Assembly: GCA_964642175.1 (NCBI GenBank)
Contig: CAZXOK010000001.1
Span: forward strand, 186,001-250,000
DNA: 64,000 nucleotides
Direction of reading: 5' to 3'
Source: JANQGG01 sp964642175
Lineage (GTDB): Bacteria > Bacteroidota > Chlorobiia > Chlorobiales > Chloroherpetonaceae
The notes under the pieces are model-generated. The model had not been told where the DNA came from, ran no database searches, and saw only the letters and a program-made list of their open reading frames with translations. A program made the translations under genes and the position numbers. Shown here piece after piece: positions 7,667-16,724 of this stretch (position 1 is its first letter; each line of letters starts with the position of its first letter).

Positions 7667-8890
7667 TCAGGAATTTTCATTTTCAACTGATGAATCTTCT
7701 GAGCGTGATGAATGCGCCGGCCAGAATTTAATTTCCAGATAGCCATCCACAAAGTTACCTTCTTTCGGATCCAAGGCTGCCAAAGAATCGGGTAGAACAA
7801 TTTCTCGGGTTCTGCGGCCAATTTTTAAAATCAACGTAGAGCCAATTCGATTCAGTACCAGTTCTTCGGTAGGTGCAAAAGGCAATTTGACTCTCAAAAC
7901 TGTACCATCAGGTGCATAATGAATAGATATTGGCCGCTCATCATAATACAATTGTGATGGATCCTGATTCTCACCATAAAGCAATTTGCCAAGCTCTCTA
8001 AGATCATCAATGCCATTGATTTCCTGTTTAAATAAGGGCACATTAAAGGCCGGCATTGGGGCAAAATCTTCTTTGATCGTTTTTAAATATCCTTGTTGAG
8101 ACTCGTACCAGTCTTCCAGGTATCCTTCTTTTGCATTTTCCGGAATAACTTTATTGACAATAGCCGCATCGACGCGCATGCCATACAGGTTGAGGTAAGT
8201 AAGAGCACGACGGGATTCGGCAATGACCATTTTTTCAGGATTCATAACCAGGCGTGCCGATGTAACCGCTTTTTCATCGAGGATCTGGCGGATATCGTTT
8301 AAGCGATCCAGGGAGCGATCCCATAAAGCCACCACATCTTCAGGGGCTACAAACTGGTCTAATCCGGGAGCCATTTTTGAAATAGGACGAAGCAGTGGCG
8401 CAGTGATATATTTTTCAAGAACCCGGGTTACTTTCAATATCCAGGCCAGTACTTCTGGCAGGGTTAACAGGCGAAGACTTTCACCGGTTGGGGCCATATC
8501 TACGATAACCACATCATAATCAGTTTTACCATAGAATTCTCTAAGGCGAATAAGGCTGAACAGTTCATCCATACCGGGAATAGAGGCAAGCTCTCCGGCA
8601 ATCTGGGCATCAGCACCCAGTGAGATCAGAAAGTTGGCTAAAAATTCTCTAATTTTCCCCCAATACTCATTGAGCTCTATATAGGGATCAATTTCTATGG
8701 CATCAAGATTCTCCTGCACATTTGTAATCTGGGCAGAGAGGGGAACACCCATACAATCTGAAAGACTATGGGCCGGATCGGTTGACATGATAACCGTTTT
8801 ATGGCCATACTCTGCAGATAAAACAGCCGTTGCTGCAGCTGTGCTGGTTTTACCTACACCACCTTTACCCGTGAAAAAAATAATTCTCAT
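7667..8890 (-). CDS. ArsA/Get3-family ATPase with C-terminal HSP20-like domain
   Basis: A deviant Walker A (P-loop) ATPase of 407 residues. The N terminus has GKGGVGKTSTAAA (about 8-20), the switch I region STDPAHSLSD, and VIVDMAPTGESLRLL, where most relatives read PTGH. After the ATPase core (to about 300) a short domain of about 90 residues, with ISIHYAPDGTVLRVKLPF and a GYLEIKF ending, looks like an alpha-crystallin/HSP20 fold, known in green sulfur bacteria and related groups. No arsenic genes are nearby, so arsenite export is unlikely; protein or metal-cofactor handling is more plausible. It may be co-transcribed with the downstream four-cysteine gene. Confidence 0.85.
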   Translation of the reverse strand: MRIIFFTGKGGVGKTSTAAATAVLSAEYGHKTVIMSTDPAHSLSDCMGVPLSAQITNVQENLDAIEIDPYIELNEYWGKIREFLANFLISLGADAQIAGELASIPGMDELFSLIRLREFYGKTDYDVVIVDMAPTGESLRLLTLPEVLAWILKVTRVLEKYITAPLLRPISKMAPGLDQFVAPEDVVALWDRSLDRLNDIRQILDEKAVTSARLVMNPEKMVIAESRRALTYLNLYGMRVDAAIVNKVIPENAKEGYLEDWYESQQGYLKTIKEDFAPMPAFNVPLFKQEINGIDDLRELGKLLYGENQDPSQLYYDERPISIHYAPDGTVLRVKLPFAPTEELVLNRIGSTLILKIGRRTREIVLPDSLAALDPKEGNFVDGYLEIKFWPAHSSRSEDSSVENENS

Positions 8891-9284
8891 CTATCTAAGG
8901 GTTAATTAAAAAATAATTTCAATTATTGTTGCTCTACCCTAACCCAGTACCTAAAACCATGATTGGAGACAAATTATGCGGGGAAATGCCAATAAGATTT
9001 AGATATACTAAAGTGAGGATCGTTTAGAAAGAGCATTGTAAGAAACCAATGCAAGATGAGAAAAAGAATGGGAAATATAAAACACAAAAAAAAAGGCTTG
9101 CTGAATCGCTCCAGCAAGCCCACCCTTATCACCCGAAACAAAACACAAAAGAACATTTTCTGATATATATAGTTTCAAATACCGTGCCATAATTGCATAC
9201 CTTTACATTATCTCGCTTTATTTTTTCATATGTTAAGTTTCGGTTACGCAATGTAACAGGTGATTACTTTTTGTAGTAATACTC
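8891..9284. other. Intergenic region between gdhA and the ArsA-like gene
   Basis: These 394 bp hold the gdhA terminator (9086-9120) and should contain the promoter of the ArsA-like gene, though I find no clear TAnnTTTG on the minus strand. Near gdhA there is a short dyad GTTAC-N5-GTAAC (around 9242-9256). Short frames on the minus strand here run straight through the terminator hairpin and have no family resemblance, so I call no gene. Confidence 0.6.
9086..9120 (-). terminator. Intrinsic terminator of gdhA
   Basis: Read on the minus strand: a 9-bp GC-rich stem (9112-9120 pairing with 9095-9103), an 8-base loop and then nine T residues (9086-9094). It ends leftward transcription from gdhA about 165 bp after its stop. 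Confidence 0.9.
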
Positions 9285-10592
9285 TTAAGGATAAATACCC
9301 CTTAGCTTGAGTGTACTCGATACTTTATCAATAGCATAGATGTATGCCCCGATGCGAAGCGATTGATTGAATTTTTCAGACGATTCATAAACACGATCAA
9401 AAGCACTTTCCATGGCATTCTGCAAATTTTTATTAACCCGGTCCAGCGACCAGAAAAAACCCTGGCGATCCTGCACCCACTCAAAATAGGAAACGGTTAC
9501 ACCACCGGCATTGGCCAGAATATCCGGGACAACCATAATATTACGTTCGTTTAAAATTTCATCAGCTTCTGTTGTGGTTGGCCCGTTAGCCCCTTCAACA
9601 ACCAGTTTACAATTGAGCTTATGGGCGTTATGAGAGCTGATTTGATCTTCTTTTGCTGCAGGAACCAGAACATCGCAGTGTTGTTCCAGTAGTTCCTCGT
9701 TGCTGATGGCCTCTGCGCCTTCTAACCCTGTAAGCACTTTGTTCTTTTTATTATGCTCAATGGCTTTAGTAATATCAATGCCATTTGGGTTGTAATAGCC
9801 GCCTGTGATATCGCTAATACCTACTATCTTACATCCCTGCTCTTCGAGCAAATTTGCCGATACCGAACCCACATTGCCAAAGCCTTGCACAATTACTTTT
9901 GCTCCGTAAGGTGAAAGGTGAAGATTTGTGAGGGCACGCATGGTAACAATCATCACCCCGCGACCAGTAGCTTCCAGACGACCTAAAGATCCACCCAAAA
10001 TAACCGGCTTTCCGGTTACCACCGCCGTTTCGGTACAATTGACATGTTTTGAATATGTATCCATAATCCAGGCCATGATCTGTTCATTGGTGTTCATGTC
10101 CGGTGCAGGGATATCTCGTTCCGGCCCAAATGTATCAATCAGGTTAGCTGTATAGCTTCTCGTGATTTTTTCAAGCTGTTTTGGGTTGAGCTTTCTGGGG
10201 TCGCATCGCACGGCTCCTTTTGCTCCCCCAAAGGGTAATCCCAGAATAGCGCATTTCCAGGTCATCCAAGCTGCCAGAGCTTTAACCTCATCAAGGGTCA
10301 CATCGGGGGCAAAACGAATACCACCTTTGGAGGGGCCAAGTGTTACATCGTGAATAACCCGGTAGCCTTCAAAAACCTGGATATCGCCGTCATCCATTTG
10401 TATGGGGACCGATACAATAATTTGATAAGCAGGTGCTTTCAGATAATTATAGATTCCTTCTTCAAGATTTAAGAGTTCGGCAGCGATATTAAATCGCTCC
10501 ATCATTTCTTCAAAGGGATTTTCTGTGTTTAATTTTGGAGAGGCTTCTTCATAGACGGCTTTTGAATAGGCGGTATATTTTCTGTTGGGCAT
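9285..10592 (-). CDS. gdhA: Glutamate dehydrogenase (Glu/Leu/Phe/Val dehydrogenase family)
   Basis: It interconverts glutamate and 2-oxoglutarate plus ammonia. The 435-residue length is that of hexameric class I catabolic-type enzymes. Key segments are GPSKGGIRFAP, MTWKCAILGLPFGGAKGAV with the catalytic lysines, PAPDMNT, and the Rossmann motif VQGFGNVGSVSA at about residues 225-236. The start ATG 10592 has AAGGGAG upstream. The gene is monocistronic with its own terminator. It shares 2-oxoglutarate with the nearby KorAB. Cofactor choice (NAD or NADP) cannot be read with confidence. Confidence 0.95.
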   Translation of the reverse strand: MPNRKYTAYSKAVYEEASPKLNTENPFEEMMERFNIAAELLNLEEGIYNYLKAPAYQIIVSVPIQMDDGDIQVFEGYRVIHDVTLGPSKGGIRFAPDVTLDEVKALAAWMTWKCAILGLPFGGAKGAVRCDPRKLNPKQLEKITRSYTANLIDTFGPERDIPAPDMNTNEQIMAWIMDTYSKHVNCTETAVVTGKPVILGGSLGRLEATGRGVMIVTMRALTNLHLSPYGAKVIVQGFGNVGSVSANLLEEQGCKIVGISDITGGYYNPNGIDITKAIEHNKKNKVLTGLEGAEAISNEELLEQHCDVLVPAAKEDQISSHNAHKLNCKLVVEGANGPTTTEADEILNERNIMVVPDILANAGGVTVSYFEWVQDRQGFFWSLDRVNKNLQNAMESAFDRVYESSEKFNQSLRIGAYIYAIDKVSSTLKLRGIYP

Positions 10593-10781
10593 AGCAACTC
10601 CCTTGATAGGTTAATCAAAAAAAACTTCTTTAAAAGTTACGATGAAACCAATCTTAAAGGAAACAGATGTCTGTGAAAGTTTAAAATATTCACATTGCCT
10701 GATTAAATCTTTGTCTTTTTATTGCGGACCTTATTCTATATTGTATCAAAAGCAGGCCTTTATATTTAAAATCCTACTGCC

Positions 10782-12002
10782 ATGAACCCCATTTGTATAA
10801 ACAATTACTGTTTCGACCGAATATCTCTCTGGATCCAGTATTCTCCCTCAATGCCAAGTTTTGTTGAAGTTGCTATTGAGGTTTTTTATCCCAAGAACCT
10901 CCTTGCCAATGGACTGGTAATGTTCAACCATGGGTTTTTAATCGGGGATGATCTCCTGTTTTATCCTAAAAAAGTCCTGGGGGCACTTTTGAACGATAAC
11001 CCGCTTTTCAGCAAAAATCCATCCAGGTATTACAATTACACCGAGGCAATTGTAGAACAAAATTGGGCCATGGCCTTTATAACAGCTTCCCATATTGAGT
11101 CCCAATTTGTGCCATGGACAGATTTTGGAGGTAATCCAAGAGTGGGCCAGGAAGCTTATGCGGCGGCTTCTTACCTGGTTAAATACGGCGCCACAAATTA
11201 TTTTAAGAATAAGGCAGCCGTGGAAAAATCAAAATTTTTGAGTTCCAATAATGTCTTGTTTGCCGGCCATTCGGTTGGCGGGGCTCATGCTCAGGCTGCA
11301 GCAGTGGGATTTGATGAACTGGTGAACCTGGGAGATACTAGCCGTTTTACTTTCGATCCGATCATATACAGCCGTGAGGCAGTTCCTGCCAAAACCGACA
11401 CAATGTCTTCCTGGTCCGAATCACATCGGGCAAACCCGGTTGGCTTATTGCAACTCTCTCCCGTAGATATGACCAACGCATTCCTTCAGTTCGGCATGGC
11501 TCCTTACCGGGAGGTTTTGTCAAAATCATCTATTCCGAATTTAATGATCGTGGGTGAGTGCGATTGTGCGGCCCTTGATAATTCCAACCCGCCTGCATGG
11601 TCAGATCAGCCAGATATTTCAACTGAATTTTCTCAAATGGCGCCCGATAACAGTCAATCATGGGCGGTTATGGCCCGGGTAAAAAAAGGAAGCCATTGCG
11701 GGTATTTAACAGTGGAAAATAAGTTATGCAATCAGGCCGATAATCAATCTTTTTGCAAGCGTTGTCCCGGCCAGGAGGTATATAGCTCAAACGGGCCTGA
11801 AACCCGTTTCACAACTCAGTTGCTTAAACAGTTTATTTCGATCTATCCAGATAAGGCGCCGTTTAATCAAGGATTTTGCGACTGGCTAAAAAGCCCATGT
11901 TTAACCTGGTTAAACAAGCCAAAACCCGGCGGATTTGTTGATCTGCTGCCATTTTCTCCAAATACTTACATAGACTATGCCGATCCATCCAGGTGCCCAT
12001 AA
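10782..12002 (+). CDS. Alpha/beta hydrolase of unknown substrate
   Basis: A 406-residue protein with an alpha/beta-hydrolase core: MFNHGF near residue 47 (oxyanion side), and FAGHSVGGAHAQ placing the nucleophile at Ser164. The His of the triad may be in KGSHCGYL in the last third, and Asp in IVGECDC or nearby. Cysteines are common after residue 250, suggesting disulphides, yet no signal peptide is visible at either ATG 10782 or the alternative ATG near 10852. The layout recalls the PHB-depolymerase/chlorophyllase-like lipases, but I cannot assign a substrate. It is a single gene facing the MlaF gene tail to tail, six bases apart. Confidence 0.8.
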   Translation: MNPICINNYCFDRISLWIQYSPSMPSFVEVAIEVFYPKNLLANGLVMFNHGFLIGDDLLFYPKKVLGALLNDNPLFSKNPSRYYNYTEAIVEQNWAMAFITASHIESQFVPWTDFGGNPRVGQEAYAAASYLVKYGATNYFKNKAAVEKSKFLSSNNVLFAGHSVGGAHAQAAAVGFDELVNLGDTSRFTFDPIIYSREAVPAKTDTMSSWSESHRANPVGLLQLSPVDMTNAFLQFGMAPYREVLSKSSIPNLMIVGECDCAALDNSNPPAWSDQPDISTEFSQMAPDNSQSWAVMARVKKGSHCGYLTVENKLCNQADNQSFCKRCPGQEVYSSNGPETRFTTQLLKQFISIYPDKAPFNQGFCDWLKSPCLTWLNKPKPGGFVDLLPFSPNTYIDYADPSRCP

Positions 12003-12008
12003 GCGTAA

Positions 12009-12794
12009 TCAGGAATCCGGTGCCGAGCCATGCAGGCGATCAATTTCATCCTGTATTTCAATATCCTGGTAGGCATTGCGATCAACAAAATTGCGTATGA
12101 TGGGATCTCTGGATTGCTGAAGCTCTTCGGGTGTACCTTCGAAATAGATCTTGCCATTATGCATCATTGCTACCCGGTTGGCCACTTTCAGAACGCTTTG
12201 CATGTCGTGAGTAACCACTACGGATGTCACATTTAAACGGTCTGCCAGGGTTTTAATGAGCTGATCAATGGAGTCGGACATGATAGGATCGAGTCCCGTT
12301 GTCGGTTCATCGTAAAAAATATACGAGGGATTGGTTGCCAGTGCGCGTGCTAGTCCTACCCGCTTGCGCATTCCACCCGAGAGCTCCGAAGGTTTTAAAT
12401 GTTCAATGCCGGGCAACTCCACCTGGGAGAGTTTTTCAGCCACAATTTTATCAATCTCTTTCTTGGAAAGGGTGTAGTTTTCTTTCAGGGCGATCCCGAC
12501 ATTTTCACCAACAGTTAAAGAATCGAAAAGGGCGGCACCCTGAAACAGCATACCAAACTTTTTTCGGATACGGTACAACTCTTCTTGCGACATCTTTGTG
12601 ATGTTTTCTCCATCAATTTCAACATGTCCCTGATCTGGGGTCAGTAATCCCACAATATGTTTCAGGCAGACCGACTTGCCGCAGCCGCTTCTACCGATAA
12701 TGACCATGGTTTTACCTGTTTCAATGGATAACTCAACACCTTGTAGCACTGGTTTTGAACCAAAGGATTTATGGAGCGAGTGGATGCTGATCAT
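12009..12794 (-). CDS. mlaF: ABC transporter ATP-binding protein, MlaF/Ttg2A type
   Basis: ATPase of a lipid-transport ABC system that keeps outer-membrane lipid asymmetry. The 261 residues carry Walker A GRSGCGKS (about 34-41), the Q-loop GMLFQGAALFDSL (the GALFDSLTV wording is typical of MlaF), signature LSGGMRKRVGLARA, and Walker B YIFYDEPTTGLDP. The MlaE permease and MlaD substrate-binding genes normally next to it are absent here, so it must work with partners encoded elsewhere. It follows the men-cobU operon on the same strand by 69 bp and could be read through from it. Confidence 0.88.
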   Translation of the reverse strand: MISIHSLHKSFGSKPVLQGVELSIETGKTMVIIGRSGCGKSVCLKHIVGLLTPDQGHVEIDGENITKMSQEELYRIRKKFGMLFQGAALFDSLTVGENVGIALKENYTLSKKEIDKIVAEKLSQVELPGIEHLKPSELSGGMRKRVGLARALATNPSYIFYDEPTTGLDPIMSDSIDQLIKTLADRLNVTSVVVTHDMQSVLKVANRVAMMHNGKIYFEGTPEELQQSRDPIIRNFVDRNAYQDIEIQDEIDRLHGSAPDS

Positions 12795-12863
12795 GAAAAA
12801 AATGTTTAAATGCCTTTGGGTTTAAAATAGTACGGGATTGGTGAATTGCCGAATATGGTGATC

Positions 12864-13373
12864 TTATTTTACACTAACCGGTAATCCTGAAACCATGAGC
12901 GTTACCGAATTGGCCATTTTGGCTATATGCTGGTTCATCCATCCCTGCAAGTCGGCAAAGCGGCGTACGGAGGGCGACTCTGGAATGACGCCCATGCCAA
13001 TTTCATTGGAAATAACGATTAACACACACTCTTGTTTAGCGAGGCTATCAAACTCAGTGGTAGCTACTTGAAGGGCTTTTTCTGCATCAAATCCGGCATC
13101 GTTAAAAATATTGGTCAGCCAAAGGGTGATACAATCCAGCACAACCACCTGGTTTTGGAGGTTCAATCGGCTCAAATGCAGGTCTTCTTCCAAAGTTGTC
13201 CATTCTGGTCCGCGGTCGGCCTGGTGGCGTTGGATCCGTTTTTTGTGCTCATCATCCCAAATTCGGGAGGTGGCCAGGTATGTGGGATGTTCAGAAAGGG
13301 ATAGTGCCAGGTTTTGGGCATAGCAGCTTTTACCGGATCGTTGGCCACCGGTTATAAAATACAGACTCTTCAT
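12864..13373 (-). CDS. cobU: Adenosylcobinamide kinase / adenosylcobinamide-phosphate guanylyltransferase
   Basis: CobU phosphorylates adenosylcobinamide and transfers GMP to it in the late steps of B12 assembly or salvage. The 169 residues start with the P-loop FITGGQRSGKSCYAQNLA, and continue with TYLATSRIWDDEHKKRI carrying the guanylylation-site histidine region RHQADRG, VVLDCITLWLTN, and VISNEIGMGVIPES. Its ATG overlaps the stop of menE by four bases, so it is translationally coupled to the menaquinone operon. No other cobalamin genes are in the window. Confidence 0.94.
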   Translation of the reverse strand: MKSLYFITGGQRSGKSCYAQNLALSLSEHPTYLATSRIWDDEHKKRIQRHQADRGPEWTTLEEDLHLSRLNLQNQVVVLDCITLWLTNIFNDAGFDAEKALQVATTEFDSLAKQECVLIVISNEIGMGVIPESPSVRRFADLQGWMNQHIAKMANSVTLMVSGLPVSVK

Positions 13374-14812
13374 TTGTGGGTATTGGATTGGGATAATCGA
13401 ATGGCCAGCGCCTTAGCCTTATTTCGATTGGGTTTGATGGAAACGCCAAATAGCTCATCGGGCATGGTTAAAATGGTATCGGGGATTTTATAACGGGCAA
13501 TAGTCTCTGAAAGCTCCCCTTTTAGCTGATCTGAATTGAGCTCAACATCAGGCTGCATGGCAACAAACGCAAACGGTCGGTAACCAAATTCGGGGTGTGG
13601 TACCGGCACCACAACAGCTTCAATAACCTGATTGCAGTTTTTTATGGCCTGTTCAACTTCTTCGGGCTGAATGTTTTCACCTCCCGAAATAAAAAGATTG
13701 TCTTTGCGTCCAAGGACAACCAGTCTGTTTTTTTCGTCGAAACAACCTAAGTCGCCTGTGGCATACCAACCGTCCTTATCGCATGAAGAACCAGCATCTG
13801 AAGTTTGGATCAACTGGTGAAACAGCGTTTTGCCTTTGACCAGAATTTCACCCTCTTCCGAAAGCCGAAGCTCCCGATATGGCAAGAGAAAACCCGAAGT
13901 GGCCAGATCATCTTTATCTATCGATTGTGTGGTGGTGATTTGCGATGCCATTTCTGTTGAGCCATAACTACAGAAAATTCTTAGATTATGATCCAGCGAT
14001 CGTTCAATTAAGTTGGCGGCTACAGCACTTCCTCCTAAAAGTATGGCTTTTAAAGGTGTTAATTTTTTTAAGGTATCAGGATAACTCAGGCATCGATAGA
14101 GCTGGGTAGATACCATGGAAACATGGCTAAAGTTGAGTTTAACCAGGTTTTCTGTAAAGCTAAGTTTTGGATCCGGCACTACCACAGCAGCCCCTGCTAA
14201 GAGCGAGCGAAAGAGGATACTCAAACCACCCACATGAAAGAGTGGCAGCGAAAGCAGCCACCTGTCGGTTTCATTTAAACAGATATTTGTATTGGAGCCT
14301 TTTGCGCTCCAAAGATGTGCCGAAAGCAAGTGCAACACGGCTTTGGGCTGACCGGATGTGCCGGATGTAAAAATCAGGGTGGCCGGTTGATTTTCACCGG
14401 GATATTCCGGAAGCGAAACAGGGTCTTGCGGCGTTGATAAGCGGGTAAAGTCTAAACATTTTGTGTTTAAACGGGATGAGACGCGTGATTTGTAAGAATC
14501 TGATGCCCAAATCCATTCAGCTTCTATCAAGTCCAGTTGTTGCTCCCACTCGGAAGTATGAAGTCTTGTGTTTAAGGGTGCTGCAATTGCTCCCAACCGA
14601 AAAATTGCCAGCAGCATTACCAAAAAGTCCAGAGAGGTGTCACTCAAAAGCACTACCTTAGTGCCTTTCTTAATACCAAGACATTTCAGGGAACCGGCGA
14701 TCTGGGTAACTTGAATGAGAAGCTCAGAATAAGTTATTTGCTCGGAGGGAAGCTTGATTGCTGTATGATATGGACATTTTCTGGCAGCGGTTTCAAGAAA
14801 AAAAACACTCAT
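13370..14812 (-). CDS. menE: o-Succinylbenzoate-CoA ligase
   Basis: MenE activates o-succinylbenzoate with ATP and CoA for ring closure by MenB. The 480-residue ANL-family enzyme shows the AMP-binding P-loop ATLIFTSGTSGQPKAVLH, the A5 motif CSYGSTEMASQ, the A7/A8 region YATGDLG and GRKDNLFISGGENIQPEEVE, and the C-terminal catalytic Lys region (SIKPNRNKAKA). The start overlaps the stop of menC (ATGA), and it overlaps cobU likewise. Its place in a men operon settles the specificity within this broad family. Confidence 0.95.
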   Translation of the reverse strand: MSVFFLETAARKCPYHTAIKLPSEQITYSELLIQVTQIAGSLKCLGIKKGTKVVLLSDTSLDFLVMLLAIFRLGAIAAPLNTRLHTSEWEQQLDLIEAEWIWASDSYKSRVSSRLNTKCLDFTRLSTPQDPVSLPEYPGENQPATLIFTSGTSGQPKAVLHLLSAHLWSAKGSNTNICLNETDRWLLSLPLFHVGGLSILFRSLLAGAAVVVPDPKLSFTENLVKLNFSHVSMVSTQLYRCLSYPDTLKKLTPLKAILLGGSAVAANLIERSLDHNLRIFCSYGSTEMASQITTTQSIDKDDLATSGFLLPYRELRLSEEGEILVKGKTLFHQLIQTSDAGSSCDKDGWYATGDLGCFDEKNRLVVLGRKDNLFISGGENIQPEEVEQAIKNCNQVIEAVVVPVPHPEFGYRPFAFVAMQPDVELNSDQLKGELSETIARYKIPDTILTMPDELFGVSIKPNRNKAKALAIRLSQSNTHK

Positions 14813-15894
14813 AAAGTCAGTTCCCGGAGCTCATTAAACAGGATATTTGGCCGGATGAGCTGAGCATGAGAGACTTCAGCCATTCCTTGCGAAACAGTAA
14901 AGGGCGGTTTAATTATATCGGATGTTAAATACGATATCGTATCCAGACCGGACGCATTTACGCTTGATGTGCCAAGGTTTGCCAGCCAGGCATAGAACCG
15001 ATGGGTTAAGCCGGTTTCGAAGGCGCTGGTGATTACACATTTAATGTTGTAACGCAGGGCAAAGTCTCTGAGGGAAAAAGTGTGGCTCAGGTTGCCCAGT
15101 ACGGACGGTTTTATGATAAACGCCGCTGATTTTGAAAAAGGGAGTTTTTTAAGCTGGTTTTTATGTTCGGCCAGAGTTTCATCCAGAGCGACTGGTAAAT
15201 CGGTTTCGCGTTGAAATTTTGTGAGATCATCGGGATTATTGACCGGTTCTTCGATATACTCGATATTTTCCGTTGAAATCCCTTTGGCAAACGCCAATGC
15301 GGTTTCATATGGCCATAACCGATTGGCATCGAGGCGCAATCTGAGTTTTTCACCCCCGATATGTTGGAGCCGTTTTACACATTCCAGGTCATTTTCCAGC
15401 GACTGTCGCCCGACTTTCATTTTAATGGTCTGGTACCCTTGCTCTAAAAGTTCGGCTGCCTGATCTTCAATGATCGCCATATCTGCTTCTAAGAGGGCAT
15501 TCACAGGCACGGAGATTGTTTGGGATGAACTAAATGTGGAATCAATCAGGTCGGTGAGCTGTATTGAGGCCATGTCCAATCCAAAATGAACCGACGGATA
15601 AAGCTGGTAACTATCCAGCCAGTTCAGGATCAGTTCGCTGTGTGTATCGTCTTCGTAATCAAATGTTTTAGGTAGCATCAAGGGTTTAATGGATCGTAAC
15701 TGCTGGATGCAATCTTCCAGCGACTCTTTATGCAACCCTTCCAGCGGTGCGATTTCACCATAGCCGGTATTACCTTCATTGGTTTCCAGAGCAACGATAA
15801 GGCCTTGCCGGTACTGCAAAGCCTGTCCGGTTACTTTTAGAGGCGATTTAAACGGGATCTTGTATTGAAACGCCCGTATATTTTTGATAATCAC
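14809..15894 (-). CDS. menC: o-Succinylbenzoate synthase
   Basis: MenC dehydrates SHCHC to o-succinylbenzoate. It is an enolase-superfamily protein of 361 residues with the second-shell KMKVGR (catalytic lysine pair), metal ligands in LRLDANRLW, EYIEEPV and VALDETLA, and the opposite lysine in FIIKPSVLG. The start is GTG at 15894, overlapping the stop of menB (GTGA). No in-frame ATG lies near the conserved N terminus, so GTG is convincing. Confidence 0.95.
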   Translation of the reverse strand: MIIKNIRAFQYKIPFKSPLKVTGQALQYRQGLIVALETNEGNTGYGEIAPLEGLHKESLEDCIQQLRSIKPLMLPKTFDYEDDTHSELILNWLDSYQLYPSVHFGLDMASIQLTDLIDSTFSSSQTISVPVNALLEADMAIIEDQAAELLEQGYQTIKMKVGRQSLENDLECVKRLQHIGGEKLRLRLDANRLWPYETALAFAKGISTENIEYIEEPVNNPDDLTKFQRETDLPVALDETLAEHKNQLKKLPFSKSAAFIIKPSVLGNLSHTFSLRDFALRYNIKCVITSAFETGLTHRFYAWLANLGTSSVNASGLDTISYLTSDIIKPPFTVSQGMAEVSHAQLIRPNILFNELRELTL

Positions 15895-16712
15895 GGTCGC
15901 TTTGGAAATTTAGAGAAGTCCGGTTTGCGTTTTTCTACAAAGGCATTTCGACCCTCCTGGGCTTCTTCGCTCAAATAATAAAGCAAAGTAGCATTGCCGG
16001 CCAGTTCCTGCAAGCCGGCCTGACCATCACAGTCGGCATTCAGTGCAGATTTAATACAACGAATAGCCAGAGGAGATTTTTCAAGGATTTCCCTGCACCA
16101 TTGCACGGTTTCGGATTCCAACTGATCGTAAGGGACAACAGTATTTACAAGACCCATATCCAGGGCTTGTTGTGCATTGTATTGGCGGCATAAATACCAA
16201 ATTTCACGGGCTTTTTTCTGCCCAACCAAACGGGCCATGTAACTGGCGCCGTAACCCCCATCAAAGGAGCCGACTTTAGGTCCGGTTTGTCCAAAAATGG
16301 CATTGTCGGCAGCTATGGTCAGATCGCACATCATGTGAAGCACATGGCCACCACCAATAGCATAACCGGCTACCATGGCAATTACGGGTTTGGGACAGGT
16401 TCGGATATCACGCTGGAAATCCAGGACGTTCAATCTGTCTACACCATGGCCATCGTCGTAGCCGGCATCACCGCGTATTTTTTGGTCGCCGCCTGAACAG
16501 AATGCCTTTTCACCGGCACCGGTCAGGATAATCACACCGATTTCCTGATCGTCGCGTGCGTTATCAAGGGCTTTCATCATTTCCGAAACGGTAAGCGGAC
16601 GAAACGCATTACGCCGTTCAGGGCGATTAATGGTGATTTTGGCGATCCCTTCAGCTTTTTCGTAGATAATATCTGTAAAGTCTCCAGATTTAATCCAGTT
16701 GATATCACTCAT
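15891..16712 (-). CDS. menB: 1,4-Dihydroxy-2-naphthoyl-CoA synthase
   Basis: MenB cyclises o-succinylbenzoyl-CoA to DHNA-CoA. The 273 residues show the crotonase fold with the MenB-specific FCSGGDQKIRGD, the oxyanion segment GYAIGGGHVLHMMCDL, GQTGPKVGSFDGGYG with the conserved Asp, and the C-terminal GRNAFVEKRKPDFSKF, which is diagnostic. It follows menH by 12 bp and overlaps menC. Confidence 0.98.
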   Translation of the reverse strand: MSDINWIKSGDFTDIIYEKAEGIAKITINRPERRNAFRPLTVSEMMKALDNARDDQEIGVIILTGAGEKAFCSGGDQKIRGDAGYDDGHGVDRLNVLDFQRDIRTCPKPVIAMVAGYAIGGGHVLHMMCDLTIAADNAIFGQTGPKVGSFDGGYGASYMARLVGQKKAREIWYLCRQYNAQQALDMGLVNTVVPYDQLESETVQWCREILEKSPLAIRCIKSALNADCDGQAGLQELAGNATLLYYLSEEAQEGRNAFVEKRKPDFSKFPKRP

Positions 16713-16724
16713 AAGACTTAATGT

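Noticed and set aside
8974..9190. Two overlapping 60-codon frames on the minus strand
   Set aside because: They read through the gdhA terminator hairpin and its T run, giving artificial Phe-rich sequence.
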